A stretch of 64,000 nucleotides of DNA from Streptomyces sp. NBC_00285 (GCF_036174265.1 NZ_CP108055.1:10106001-10170000); one strand, 5' to 3'. Counted from the stretch's first letter, positions 19,351-28,134 are shown. A program made the numbers and translations. The notes: generated by a model not told the origin, from the sequence alone.

Positions 19351-20430
19351 TCACCTCCGGGTCGCGGTGCGCTGCACCCACAAGTTGATGAGGACGGCGC
19401 CGAGGAGCATCACGCCCAGGAACGACTTGAACCAGTCGGGATTCCAGCCCGCGTACACGATGCCCTGCTGCACCATGCCGAACATGAACGCCCCGAACAC
19501 CGGGCCGATCGCGGAGCCGGCACCGCCGGTCAGCAGACAGCCGCCGATGACCGCGGCGGAGATGTAGATGAGCTCCTGGCCCACGCCCTCGCCGGACTGG
19601 ACGGTGTTGAAGGAGAACAACTGGTGCATGCCGACGAACCAGGCGCCGAACCCGACCAGCATGTACAGCGAGATCTTCGTGAACGCCACGGGCACGCCGA
19701 CGGCCCGCGCGGAGTCCTTGTTGCCACCGACCGCGAAGATCCAGTTGCCGTACCTCGTACGCAGCAGCACCCAGGTGGCGACGGCCGCGAACACCAGCCA
19801 CCACACGATGGTGATCTTCACCTGGACGCCGCCGACGTCGAACGAGGACGCGAAGACCTTTTTGGCCTGGCCGAAGCCGCTCATGTCACTGATGTCGTCG
19901 GTGGCGACGTTCCCGGTGACCAGCTTGGTGACGGCGAGGTTGACGCCCTGGAGGATCAGGAAGCTGCCCAAGGTGACCAGGAAGCTCGGCAGCCCCGTCT
20001 TGACCACCAGCCAGCCGTTGAGGAACCCGATCCCCAACGACACCAGCAGTGCGGCGATCACACCGACCCACACGTTCGCGGTGAGTTGGTAGCTGAGCAT
20101 GCTCGCGGTCAGGGCCGAGGTGATGACGGCGACGCCGGCGGAGAGGTCGAACTCGCCGCCGATCATCAGCAGGGCAACCGGCAGAGCCATGATCCCGATG
20201 GTCGACGATCCGTAGAGGATGTTCGCCATCGAGGCGCCATCCCGCACCGGCGGAGCGGCGATCAGGAAGAACACGTATACGGCGGCGGCGCCGAGGAAGA
20301 CGCCCACCTCAGGACGCGCCAACAGCCGTAGAGCCAGGGGCCGTTCAGAGGTCCGGCCGTCGGTTTCCTTCGGGCCGGGGGCCGGCGGTGAGGTCACCGC
20401 CGGCCCGGCGTGCTGGGTCATACTCATCAC
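19351..20430 (-). CDS. Sugar/inositol ABC transporter permease
   Basis: The 359-residue membrane protein of the RbsC/FrcC permease type (BPD_transp_2) has about ten hydrophobic helices. It contains the [11 protein letters not shown] motif and the [19 protein letters not shown] stretch near the C-terminus. It forms the membrane channel for the binding protein at 20427 and the ATPase at 18440. Candidate starts are GTG at 20430 (4-base overlap with the upstream stop) and ATG at 20427. The overlap favours translational coupling. The gap to the ATPase gene is 5 bases. Confidence 0.9.
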   Translation of the reverse strand: MMSMTQHAGPAVTSPPAPGPKETDGRTSERPLALRLLARPEVGVFLGAAAVYVFFLIAAPPVRDGASMANILYGSSTIGIMALPVALLMIGGEFDLSAGVAVITSALTASMLSYQLTANVWVGVIAALLVSLGIGFLNGWLVVKTGLPSFLVTLGSFLILQGVNLAVTKLVTGNVATDDISDMSGFGQAKKVFASSFDVGGVQVKITIVWWLVFAAVATWVLLRTRYGNWIFAVGGNKDSARAVGVPVAFTKISLYMLVGFGAWFVGMHQLFSFNTVQSGEGVGQELIYISAAVIGGCLLTGGAGSAIGPVFGAFMFGMVQQGIVYAGWNPDWFKSFLGVMLLGAVLINLWVQRTATRR

Positions 20431-21431
20431 CGGGTTCCGTTGGCGGCGAACTTGGCGACCTGGTCCACGTTCTCCTTGGTGATGAAGGCGGGGCCCGTGA
20501 GGACCGGGGCTGTGCCGCCGCCGCTGAAGTTGCCGTTGTTCTTGTAGAGCCAGAGCGAGTCGACTGCCAAGTAGCCCTGCAGGTAAGGCTGCTGATCGAC
20601 CGCGAACTCGACGGTCCGGCTCTGGACGGCCTTGACGAGTTCCTTGTTGAGGTCAAACGTGGCGATCTTCGCCTTGCTGCCCGCGTCGGACAGCGACTGC
20701 ACGGCGGTCAGGGCGATCGGCGCGCCGAGGGTGACGACCTGGTCGATGGACGAGTCCTGCCTGAGCTTTGCCGTGATTGTCGCCTTCACGGAGGGCATGT
20801 CGGTGCCGTTGACGTAGAGCGTGTCGGTCTTGCCGCTGAAGCCCTTCCTCAGACCGGCGCAGCGGGCCTCCAGAGCGACCTGCCCCTGCTCCTGGATGAC
20901 ACAGAGGGCGTGCTTGGCGCCGAGTTCGTTGAGGCGCGCCCCGAAGGCCTGGCCCGCGATGTTCTCGTCCTGACCGAAGTACTCCAGCAAGCCGAGCTTG
21001 TTCCAGTCACTGACACCGGAGTTGAAGCCAACGACCGGGATACCGGCCGACTTCGCCTTGTCGATGACGTCCTTGAGGGCGTCGGGCTTGGCGGCCGTCA
21101 GGGCGATGCCGTCGACCTTCTGGTCGATGGCGTTCTGGACGAGGTTGGCCTGGTTCCCGGCGCTGGGGTCGGAGGAGTAGACGAGCTTGATGTTGTCCTT
21201 GGCGGCGGCGGCCTGAGCACCCTTGCGTACCAGATCCCAGAAGGTGTCGCCGGGGGAGGCGTGGGTGACCATGGCCACCGTCATACGTGGAGTGGTGGCC
21301 TTGCCCGCGGAGGCCGCCGCGCCGTCGTCCTCGGACTTCTTGCCGCCGGAGCTGCTGGAGCAGCCGGCGGCGCACAGCGCGCCGGCCAGCAGGGTGGCGG
21401 TCAGAGTGGCGGCTCGGTGGTTTCTGTGCAT
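20427..21431 (-). CDS. Sugar/inositol ABC transporter substrate-binding lipoprotein
   Basis: The 334-residue exported lipoprotein has a positively charged start, a hydrophobic stretch and a lipobox CAAGC ending at C24, followed by a Ser/Gly-rich linker. The mature part is a type 1 periplasmic-binding fold of the ribose/inositol class (AMVTHASPGDTFWDLVRKGAQAA). It is the first gene of the transporter operon. Its promoter region contains the palindrome shared with iolC, so myo-inositol or an inositol isomer is the likely ligand. Confidence 0.9.
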   Translation of the reverse strand: MHRNHRAATLTATLLAGALCAAGCSSSSGGKKSEDDGAAASAGKATTPRMTVAMVTHASPGDTFWDLVRKGAQAAAAKDNIKLVYSSDPSAGNQANLVQNAIDQKVDGIALTAAKPDALKDVIDKAKSAGIPVVGFNSGVSDWNKLGLLEYFGQDENIAGQAFGARLNELGAKHALCVIQEQGQVALEARCAGLRKGFSGKTDTLYVNGTDMPSVKATITAKLRQDSSIDQVVTLGAPIALTAVQSLSDAGSKAKIATFDLNKELVKAVQSRTVEFAVDQQPYLQGYLAVDSLWLYKNNGNFSGGGTAPVLTGPAFITKENVDQVAKFAANGTR

Positions 21432-21587
21432 GTCCCTTGCACCTCACTGTGCTGATCAGGGTGGGTATGGGATGCGGAGCCGGGGAGGAGGACCCGGCCC
21501 GGCGGGGGAACAGCTCTGCCGTGTAGGGCGCGGAAATGCTGACTACGACAGCGGGTGTGTGCTGTCCAACAACCTCTAGAGCGCGTT

Positions 21588-21603
21588 ACTAGCGCGCGCT
21601 AGT
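21588..21603. promoter_or_regulatory. Perfect 16-bp palindrome, probable operator of the inositol LacI regulator
   Basis: ACTAGCGCGCGCTAGT at 21588-21603 is an exact palindrome about 160 bases upstream of the solute-binding gene. An extra CTAGAGCGCG half-site lies just before it (21576-21585). A one-mismatch version is at 15222-15237 in front of iolC. Recurrence at exactly two promoters of related function supports a shared regulator. Confidence 0.65.
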
Positions 21604-22011
21604 TCACGTACTATGAAACGCCTCCAAGGCGATGTCAAGAGATTTGTCAGGACGTATCGACAAGGCTCCCGGCGACCGCTCGGACGGCTGGTGGGCGGGC
21701 TCGGAGGCGAGCGGAGTTCCCGCTCTCGAACGACACCGTCACCGCCAAGCGTGTTCCTCCGGCCTTCGGAGTCGGCCACGACGGTCCTCGGTATCGCGAC
21801 CTCACGAGCGCTGTGTCGAGCAAGACCCGCGGAAGGACGGCGTGGTGACGTTCGGCCGCGGCAACTGCGCCGGCGGCTCGCTGACGTCCGACCGTGCCGC
21901 GCCGGCCTGGCGGGCGAAGCGGACGGAGTCGTCACACGCGTAGTGCCGGAGACCGACCCGCAGGGTGCCGCCATCGATGGTGGCTGCGGTTCGTCCCGAG
22001 TGATCGGTGCG
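21604..22011. other. Gene-free stretch
   Basis: About 400 bases with open frames on both strands but no recognisable protein, ribosome site or strong hairpin. It probably holds the upstream part of the transporter promoter and decayed DNA flanking the transposase remnant. Confidence 0.35.
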
Positions 22012-22275
22012 TCAGGCCGCGAGGCGGAGTCTGCCCCGGCAGTGGGCTTGGTGGACCGGACGGTGCTCCTGCTTGAGGTGCAGAGCGAAGTAGGCGTCGA
22101 ATTCGCCGTTGCTGATCAGGGCCCGCGGTTTCGGGACGGCTTCGGCTCCGGTTCGGCTCCGGCGAGTGACCAGCGGCGCCGGTGATGTCGAGACGGTCCT
22201 TGACTGCCAGGTGGCGGAACGCGTCCTCAGTGATGCCGACAGCGACGGGCTGGCCGCACCTCATCGGGCGATATG
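22012..22275 (-). pseudogene. ISKra4-family transposase C-terminal remnant, frameshifted
   Basis: Reading leftward from about 22275, one frame gives GQPVAVGITEDAFRH then LAVKDRLDITGA. A second frame supplies RWSLAGAE, and a third supplies AVPKPRALISNGEFDAYFAL and HLKQEHRPVHQ to a stop at 22012-22014. The series matches the conserved C-terminus of ISKra4-type transposases ([25 protein letters not shown] is the usual form). At least two frameshifts and the missing front make it dead. Confidence 0.65.
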
Positions 22276-22477
22276 GGGCCACAAGGCCCTGCGTGTAGCG
22301 GGCAGCGGGTCCCTGACCGCGCTGGGGGCCGACGATGTGGTGGACGACCACCTGCGCTTCCGTCAGGGTTGTGGACCTTGCCATTGCGCATCAGCCAGCG
22401 GGTCGGCGTCTGGAGCAGCTGCACGTTTTCGTGCCCGGCACTGCAACCAGTGCCGGATGTCAAGCAGGCCAGTACGC

Positions 22478-23962
22478 CTACCGCGTGGCGAGCTCGCGTA
22501 CCGTCGCCATGTCGCTGAACGGCAGCAGTTCCTCGTTGACGATCTGGTAGGTCTCGCTGCCTTTGCCCGCGATCAGGATGACGTCGCCGCGCTGTGCGGC
22601 GGACAGGGCGAAGGAGATGGCACGGCGGCGGTCGGCGAACCGCTCGAAAGTGGTGCCGCTCGCGAGCAGCCCCGGGACGATCTGATCCATGATCGCCCGG
22701 GGATCTTCGTTCCGGGGATTGTCCGAAGTGAGAACGCACAGATCGGAGTAGGTGCCGGCGATCTTCCCCATCCGGGCGCGCTTGGTGATGTCCCGGTCCC
22801 CGCCGCAGCCGAAGACCGTGACGACCCGGCCAGAGGCGAAGCCGCGGATGGTGGTCAGCACCTTCTCCAGTGAGTCCGGGGAGTGCGCATAGTCCACGAT
22901 GACGGACGTGCCGTCCGGGGTCTCGTAGCGTTCGAACCTTCCCGGGATCGGGGGCATCTGCTCGAGAGCGGCGACCAGTCCGGCCAGACTGTGCCCGATG
23001 AGGTGGCAGGCTGCGACAGTGGCCAGTGCGTTGGAGACGGAGAACCGTCCAGGCACGGGGATCGCCGCCGGATACTTGTGGCCGGCGTGGTGCAGGGTGA
23101 AGCGGGTGCCGGCGGCGTCCATGGTGAGGTCGGTCGCCCGGTAGTCCGCCTCCGCGTCGATGCCGTACGTGACGACCGCGCCGGGCATCAGCGCCCCGAC
23201 GCAGGCTCCGACCGGGTCGTCGGCGTTGACCACCGCGCGCCGGCACAGCCCCTGGAACAGACGCAGTTTGGCGTCCCGGTAGTTCTCCATGGTGCCGTGG
23301 TCGTCCAGGTGATCCTGCGTCAGGTTGGTGAACACCCCTACGTCGATGAACGAGTGGTCGAGGCGGTGGGTCAGCAGGCCCATCGACGTGGCTTCGAGGG
23401 CCACGACGGCGACACCGCGGTCGCGCATGCACCCGAGCAGATACTGGAAGTCCGGCGACTCCGGTGTGGTCAGTACCGACTGCGGCATCGGGATCAGTTC
23501 GTCGCCGATCCGGCTGCCGCCCGTCCCGATGACCCCCACCCTGGCGTGCTCGGCGACCCTCAGCACCGACTCCACCATGGAGGAGACCGACGTCTTCCCG
23601 TTGGTGCCCGTGACCGCCACCATCTTCATCTGCCGGCCTGGCTCCCCGTGGTAGCGGGAGGCGACGACAGCGGCCGCCTTGCGCGTGTCCGCGACGGCTA
23701 CGACGCATACACCAGCTGCCGACGCCCAGGTCGCGACCGGAAGTTGGGCCGTCGCGGAGCAGATGAGTATCGCCACCGCGCCGCGTGCGAGAGCCGGTCC
23801 GATCGACTCCGGGCCGCCCTCGCGATGGCCGGGTACCGCGATGAACAGGGATCCCGGAGCGACGCGGTGGGCGTCGATGTAGATGCCTGCGGTGATCCCC
23901 GTCTCCGGATCGCCCTGGATGACTTCATGATCGTGCCCGGCGAGCAGCTCGCTCAACTTCAC
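22478..23962 (-). CDS. murE: UDP-N-acetylmuramoyl-L-alanyl-D-glutamate--diaminopimelate ligase, orphan MurE
   Basis: The 494-residue Mur ligase has an N-terminal UDP-binding domain (1-110), ATP P-loop GTNGKTS at 119-125 in the central domain, TSMGL substrate loop, FTNLTQDHLDDHG and, in the C-terminal domain, the DAP-specifying DNPR at 414-417 within SDNPRNEDP. The last motif marks addition of diaminopimelate rather than lysine. GTG start at 23962, with GAGGA upstream. It stands alone, outside any division/cell-wall cluster, so it is probably a second copy. Possible roles are a growth-phase-specific enzyme or a resistance duplicate. The frame upstream of the GTG is not convincing. Confidence 0.88.
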   Translation of the reverse strand: MKLSELLAGHDHEVIQGDPETGITAGIYIDAHRVAPGSLFIAVPGHREGGPESIGPALARGAVAILICSATAQLPVATWASAAGVCVVAVADTRKAAAVVASRYHGEPGRQMKMVAVTGTNGKTSVSSMVESVLRVAEHARVGVIGTGGSRIGDELIPMPQSVLTTPESPDFQYLLGCMRDRGVAVVALEATSMGLLTHRLDHSFIDVGVFTNLTQDHLDDHGTMENYRDAKLRLFQGLCRRAVVNADDPVGACVGALMPGAVVTYGIDAEADYRATDLTMDAAGTRFTLHHAGHKYPAAIPVPGRFSVSNALATVAACHLIGHSLAGLVAALEQMPPIPGRFERYETPDGTSVIVDYAHSPDSLEKVLTTIRGFASGRVVTVFGCGGDRDITKRARMGKIAGTYSDLCVLTSDNPRNEDPRAIMDQIVPGLLASGTTFERFADRRRAISFALSAAQRGDVILIAGKGSETYQIVNEELLPFSDMATVRELATR

Positions 23963-24826
23963 AAGGGTCCTCTCGAAGATGCGCCGGCTGCCGGTCGTCT
24001 GGCGGGCGGCGCGCAGGCGGCGCCAGGGCGCCAAATGATGACAAAGCGGGGGAATTGTGGCGAGAGCCGTCGCCGTGCGGTTGCAGAGGCGGGGAAGGGC
24101 AGCCGCGCAAAATGGTCCACCAGCAGGGGCGGAATGATCTGGGAAATGCCGAGAAGTGCCCGGACTCGCTAGCCGTGGCCGTGCAACGCGCGACAGTAGA
24201 TCGCCGACGCGTTCACCGGGTCGACGGCCGCCGTGCACGCGGCGGACGGGCACAGGGCATGAGCGGCCTGGAACAGGCACTCTCTCATTGCGTATGTGCG
24301 ACCCATGTGTGGAGTGTACGTCCAGCCGCGGGGGCGATCGTCCACCGCTCGTGCGCACTTCTGGCTTACTGCTGCCGTGCTGCCTCCGGCACCCGCGCCG
24401 CGAGGAACGCCGTGCGGCGGCGCAGCCAAAAGCCCGGCGACTCGTACAGCCGGATGGCGTTTGTGTGGCGCGCGGAGGTGTGCAGGAAGGGCCTCTCGTC
24501 GCGGGCTCTCGCAGAACGCGCCCAGATCGTCATTTGTGAGAGTGGCGCAACGTGAGATCCGTGGCCCCGGGCGGCTGGTGCCCGCGCAGGCGGGGCACCA
24601 GCCGGCTCGCCCCGGCGACAGAGCCCTGACAGACGCCGATCAAGTCGGTGAACTCCATGGCCCGGTGGAAGCCCCGCATCATCGCCGCCGGATCAACGGC
24701 GCCGTCGTCCTCTGCGAGATCAATGCCACAGGCCGAAGGCCCTCGCCTCGCCCGAGCCGCGACAGCCCGCGGGCATGAGCAACGGTGAATCTGGGCGCCT
24801 CCTGCGCGGGCCGCGAGGAATCTGGA
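23963..24826. other. Gene-poor stretch between murE and the TetR gene
   Basis: This 864-base stretch has several overlapping open frames but none with a convincing product. A minus-strand frame between about 24676 and 24531 (MMRGFHRAMEFTDLIGVCQG) and another near 24290-24180 could be small genes or decayed ones. I cannot support either. A strong hairpin at 24572-24604 is listed separately. Confidence 0.35.
24572..24604. terminator. 12-bp perfect stem hairpin
   Basis: CGGCTGGTGCCC at 24572-24583 pairs perfectly with GGGCACCAGCCG at 24593-24604 around a 9-base loop. It is about 220 bases downstream of the leftward TetR gene and could terminate that transcript. There is no T-tract. Confidence 0.45.
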
Positions 24827-25405
24827 TCATGGGAGGGGGTGTTCTTCGCCCGCGTCGAGGAGCTCGGTCACGAGCCGACGGGCGTACGCGGCGTCGAGTC
24901 CGGCCGGGCGGAAGAGGATGCGGTACATCATGGGGGCGACCACGCGGTCCATCGCCGTCTCGACGTCGGGAGCGTTCTCCTCGCGGCCGATCGCGCGGGC
25001 GAGCATGACGTCGACCTGTTCGGCCGCGTAGGCCGAGCACTGACCGGCGTAGCTGCCGTCCGGGCCGCCGAGCAGAGCGTCACGGATGTAGGCGCGGCCG
25101 GAGGGGGACGACATCTCGTCAAGGAACTGTTCGGCCCAGGCCGTCAGGTCGGACAGCAGGTCACCGTGGTCCTCCGGCGCAGTGTCGGGCCGTAGGCGCT
25201 CCACCGCGACGTCCGACAGCAGCTCCTGAAGGTCGCCCCAGCGGCGGTAGATCGTCGAGGGGGTGACTCCGGCGCGCTGGGCGACCAACGGGACGGTCAC
25301 CGCGTCGCGGCCCCGCTCCGACAGGATGTCGCGGACAGCGGTGTGCACCGAAGCCTGGACCCGTGCACTGCGCCCGCCGGGGCGCACCATCGGCTTACGA
25401 CTCAT
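24827..25405 (-). CDS. TetR/AcrR-family regulator
   Basis: The 192-residue regulator has an N-terminal helix-turn-helix at about 25-70 (VTVPLVAQRAGVTPSTIYRRWGDLQELL) and a helical C-terminal ligand domain. The IYRRW and following residues fit the TetR_C_11-type subgroup. An imperfect inverted repeat sits 5 bases upstream of its ATG and a matching element lies in the amidase/MFS divergent promoter. It therefore likely represses both itself and those genes. The ligand is unknown. Confidence 0.88.
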   Translation of the reverse strand: MSRKPMVRPGGRSARVQASVHTAVRDILSERGRDAVTVPLVAQRAGVTPSTIYRRWGDLQELLSDVAVERLRPDTAPEDHGDLLSDLTAWAEQFLDEMSSPSGRAYIRDALLGGPDGSYAGQCSAYAAEQVDVMLARAIGREENAPDVETAMDRVVAPMMYRILFRPAGLDAAYARRLVTELLDAGEEHPLP

Positions 25406-25409
25406 GACC

Positions 25410-25442
25410 CCACCTTAAAGCACGGATTTTGCGTTTAGGTGG
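25410..25442. promoter_or_regulatory. TetR autoregulatory operator candidate
   Basis: CCACCTTAAAGCA (25410-25422) and TGCGTTTAGGTGG (25430-25442) form an inverted repeat with 11 of 13 pairs matched. The inner 24 bases (25415-25438) align without gaps to 27252-27275 at the amidase/MFS promoter: both read TTAAAGCA, six variable bases, then TTGC(G/A)TTTA. Confidence 0.6.
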
Positions 25443-25572
25443 AGTGTGCCGGCTCGACGGCCGCGCCAGGGCTCCCTCGCCGGTCTCCCCGCTGCGCGCA
25501 TCCGGTCCTGATCCCGACCGGAGCCGAACGGCATAGGGGCCGGTCCGGAACCGCCCGGCCCGCACGCCGCTC

Positions 25573-26964
25573 TCAAGCGGCCGGCGCGAGCGACCGGGCG
25601 GACTGCGTCCGCTCGTAGGCGTGGCCCACCCGCAGCAGCTGCCGCTCGCCGAAGGGCCGCCCGAGCAGCTGCATGCCGATCGGCATGCCCGCCGTGTCGT
25701 GGCCCACCGGGACGGACAGAGCGGGCACTCCGGTGATGTTGGCCGGGGAGGACAGACGCACGTAGGCGTCGGAGACGGCCTCGGTCGAGCCGTCGGACCA
25801 GGTGACGCTCTCCTGACCGGCCTTCACCGCGGTCATCGGGACCGCCGGGGCGGCGATCACGTCGACCCTCTCCAGAACGCGAGCCCATTCCTCCCGCATC
25901 AGCGTCCGGGAGCGCTGGGCACGCAGATAGTCGCCCGCGCCCATCAGCTCACCGGCCTCCAGGAGGATGCGGACGTCCGCCTGGTACAGCTCGGGGACCG
26001 TGCGCAGCGTGCCCTCGTGGTAGGCGGTGGCCTCCGGAACCATCAGCCCCCACTGCGTGGCCTGGATGTACCGGGTCATCGGGATGTCGATCTCGACGAG
26101 ATGGACGCCGAGCGTCTCCAGCTGCGCGATGCCCCGGCGGACGGCGGTCTCCACCTCCGCGTCGACATGGTCGAAGTAGTAGTTGCGCGGTACCCCGACG
26201 CGCATGCCCTCCAGGTCCGGCTCCCGTTCCGGCCGGTGGTCGACGGCGGAGGTGTCCAGCGAGGCGGGGTCACGCGGGTCGTGCCCGGCGAGGATGTTCA
26301 GGACCAGGGCCGCGTCCTCGACGGTGCGGGTGACCGGGCCGACGTGGTCCAGCGACCAGGACAGCGATGTGACGCCGTGGCGCGGCACCAGCCCGTAGGT
26401 CGGCTTGAGGCCGACGACCCCGTTCAGCGCGGCGGGAACCCGGATCGACCCGCCGGTGTCGGTGCCGAGGGCGAAGGTCGCCGCCCCGGCCGCCACCGCG
26501 ACGGCGGACCCGCCGCTGGAGCCTCCCGCGACCCGGCCGCGGTCCCAGGCGTTGCCGGTCTGCGGGGTGGTCAGGCCGTAGGCGAACTCGTGGGTGTGGG
26601 TCTTGCCGACCAGGACGGAGCCTGCGGCCCGCAGCCGGGCGGCGACCGTGCTGTCGGCGGCGGCGCGGTGGCCGGCCCGGACCCGGGAACTGGCGCTGGT
26701 GGGCGAACCGGCGACGTCGATCAGGTCCTTGAGCCCGGCCGGGACGCCGTGCAGCGGCCCCCGGAACATGCCGCGGGCCGCTTCCTGCTCGGCCTCCCGC
26801 GCCGCGCCGCGGGCCTGCTCAGCGGTGACCGCGACGTACGCCTCGACGTGCGGGTCCACCTGGTCGATGCGTTCGAGGACCGAGTCCACCAGCTCGACGG
26901 GGGACAGCCGGCGGGCCCGGATCTGCTGCGCGGCGTCGGCGAGGGTCAGCTCATACGGCTGCAT
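25573..26964 (-). CDS. Amidase-signature hydrolase (AtzE/GatA-like)
   Basis: The 463-residue amidase-signature enzyme has the catalytic triad lysine K79 (GVPAGLKDL), cis-serine S149 in the GGSSGGSA loop and nucleophile S173 in TDTGGSIRVPAA, with the usual 24-residue spacing between the serines. The family hydrolyses amides, carbamates or carboxybiuret. It starts at ATG 26964 with AGGAG upstream and overlaps a small AtzG-like gene by 14 bases. That gene order resembles AtzG-AtzE (1-carboxybiuret hydrolase) pairs. Substrate unknown; transporter and MBL neighbours suggest a catabolic role. Confidence 0.9.
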   Translation of the reverse strand: MQPYELTLADAAQQIRARRLSPVELVDSVLERIDQVDPHVEAYVAVTAEQARGAAREAEQEAARGMFRGPLHGVPAGLKDLIDVAGSPTSASSRVRAGHRAAADSTVAARLRAAGSVLVGKTHTHEFAYGLTTPQTGNAWDRGRVAGGSSGGSAVAVAAGAATFALGTDTGGSIRVPAALNGVVGLKPTYGLVPRHGVTSLSWSLDHVGPVTRTVEDAALVLNILAGHDPRDPASLDTSAVDHRPEREPDLEGMRVGVPRNYYFDHVDAEVETAVRRGIAQLETLGVHLVEIDIPMTRYIQATQWGLMVPEATAYHEGTLRTVPELYQADVRILLEAGELMGAGDYLRAQRSRTLMREEWARVLERVDVIAAPAVPMTAVKAGQESVTWSDGSTEAVSDAYVRLSSPANITGVPALSVPVGHDTAGMPIGMQLLGRPFGERQLLRVGHAYERTQSARSLAPAA

Positions 26965-27160
26965 CGTGCTTCTCCTTTCCGGCGCGGTAGGCGCCGGCGG
27001 GCGGGGTGTCCCCGAAGTCCAGCTCACGCAGGACCGAGACGACGGAGTGGATGTGGTCGGCGGTGGCGGCGACTGCGGCGTGGCGGTCATCGGGCAGCGG
27101 AAGTCCGGCACGGGCGGCCCAGCGGGCGGCCTCGGGCGGCGTGAGTTCAACGGAAGGCAC
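26951..27160 (-). CDS. AtzG-like small amidase partner (DUF4089-like)
   Basis: The 69-residue protein contains ARWAARAGLPLPDDRHAAV followed by an amphipathic helix and a FGDTPPAGAY tail. This matches the short AtzG-like/DUF4089 subunits that stabilise AtzE-type amidases. GTG at 27160 has CAGGAG 6 bases upstream, and its 3' end overlaps the amidase start by 14 bases. An ATG further upstream in the same frame (27271) would put the start inside the palindromic promoter and is unlikely. Easily missed because of its size. Confidence 0.7.
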   Translation of the reverse strand: MPSVELTPPEAARWAARAGLPLPDDRHAAVAATADHIHSVVSVLRELDFGDTPPAGAYRAGKEKHDAAV

Positions 27161-27216
27161 AGGTTTCTCCTGATCAAGGGCGTGGCGACGAAGCACCCCG
27201 CAGCAAAAGCTAACAG

Positions 27217-27275
27217 TTTGCTTTAACTCGACCGTAGGTCCTACGGTCGAGTTAAAGCAAATACATTGCATTTAC
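27217..27275. promoter_or_regulatory. 45-bp perfect palindrome plus TetR-operator-like element
   Basis: TTTGCTTTAACTCGACCG, with its 22-base arm at 27217-27238, is mirrored exactly at 27240-27261 around a single central T. The right arm overlaps 27252-27275, which aligns base for base with the TetR operator candidate at 25415-25438. The site lies between the leftward AtzG-like/amidase genes and the rightward MFS gene. Both promoters would be covered by a bound repressor. Confidence 0.65.
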
Positions 27276-27287
27276 GGAAGGAGTCCC

Positions 27288-28084
27288 ATGCCCGGCGTCA
27301 TCTCCGACGTACAAGCGCTGGCCGACGCGCCAGCGATCTCCGACGCACCCGCGGCGTCCGGCGCACCCGCGCACATCGCTTATCAGGCCACCCGCACCCG
27401 TACGAAGAGGCGCACGGCTTCCTTCGCCCTCGACGTGTCGATACTCGCGGCCCTCCTGGCCGCGTCCAGCGCTCCGACCCCGCTCTACCCTCTCTACCAG
27501 GACCAGCCCTACTGGCCTCAGGCGCTGCTGTCGGCACCGTCTGGGCGCTGGGCGGCTTCTACTCCTCCCTCGGCCCGGCCCTCGTAGGCCTGGTGGCCCC
27601 CGACGCCCCGCAAGCAGCCCGTGGCATGGTCTTCTTCACCCTCAGTGCCGCCGCCGCGCTCACCGTATGGGCGCTGCGGCGCAGGCCGCCCCGCGCCACG
27701 GCGATCGGCGGCTGCCTGTCCGTCCTGCCCGCCGCAGCCCTGACCCTGAGCGGTCTGCACGGCGCCGGGCTGCCCGCCGTCTACGGCGGCGCGGTGCTGG
27801 CGGGCATCGCCTTCGGCGCCGTTTCCCAGGGGGCGCTGCGTATGCTCCTCGCCTCGCTCGACGAGCGGGACCGCGCCGCGACACTGGCCGCCTACTACAT
27901 CCTCAGCTACCTCTCGATGAGCCTGCCCGCCGTCGCCGCGGGCGCCGCCACCCAGCACTACGGGCTGGGGACCACCTCACACGCCTACGCCATCACCGCC
28001 GCTCTCGTCGCCCTGGCGGCCCTGGCGGCACTCACCGCGTCACGACGCGTAGCGGCCAGCCCCGAAGCCGACCGCTCCCGCTGA
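27288..28084 (+). pseudogene. MFS transporter with internal deletion and frameshift
   Basis: The first frame, from ATG 27288 (GGAAGGAG upstream), reads a normal actinobacterial MFS start with SILAALLAASSAPTPLYPLY in helix 1. At about 27500-27520 the reading jumps to another frame beginning GTVWALGGFYSSLGPALVG, which in intact homologues lies around helix 7. The frame then continues to a stop at 28084. Helices 2-6 are missing, so about 130 residues were lost and the frame was broken at the join. The rest is a good MFS C-terminal half. Sequence error cannot explain the missing helices. Confidence 0.75.
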
Positions 28085-28134
28085 AGAGAACAACCGACCG
28101 CTTCCGCTGAAGAGATCAAGGGAAACGACACACC

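Noticed and set aside
21613..22185. Plus-strand frame of 190 codons starting near the inositol palindrome
   Set aside because: Arg-rich, no family, and overlaps the ISKra4 transposase remnant read on the other strand.
24169..24429. Minus-strand frame of 86 codons with several cysteines (possible small regulator)
   Set aside because: No WhiB-like or zinc-ribbon spacing and no convincing ribosome site.
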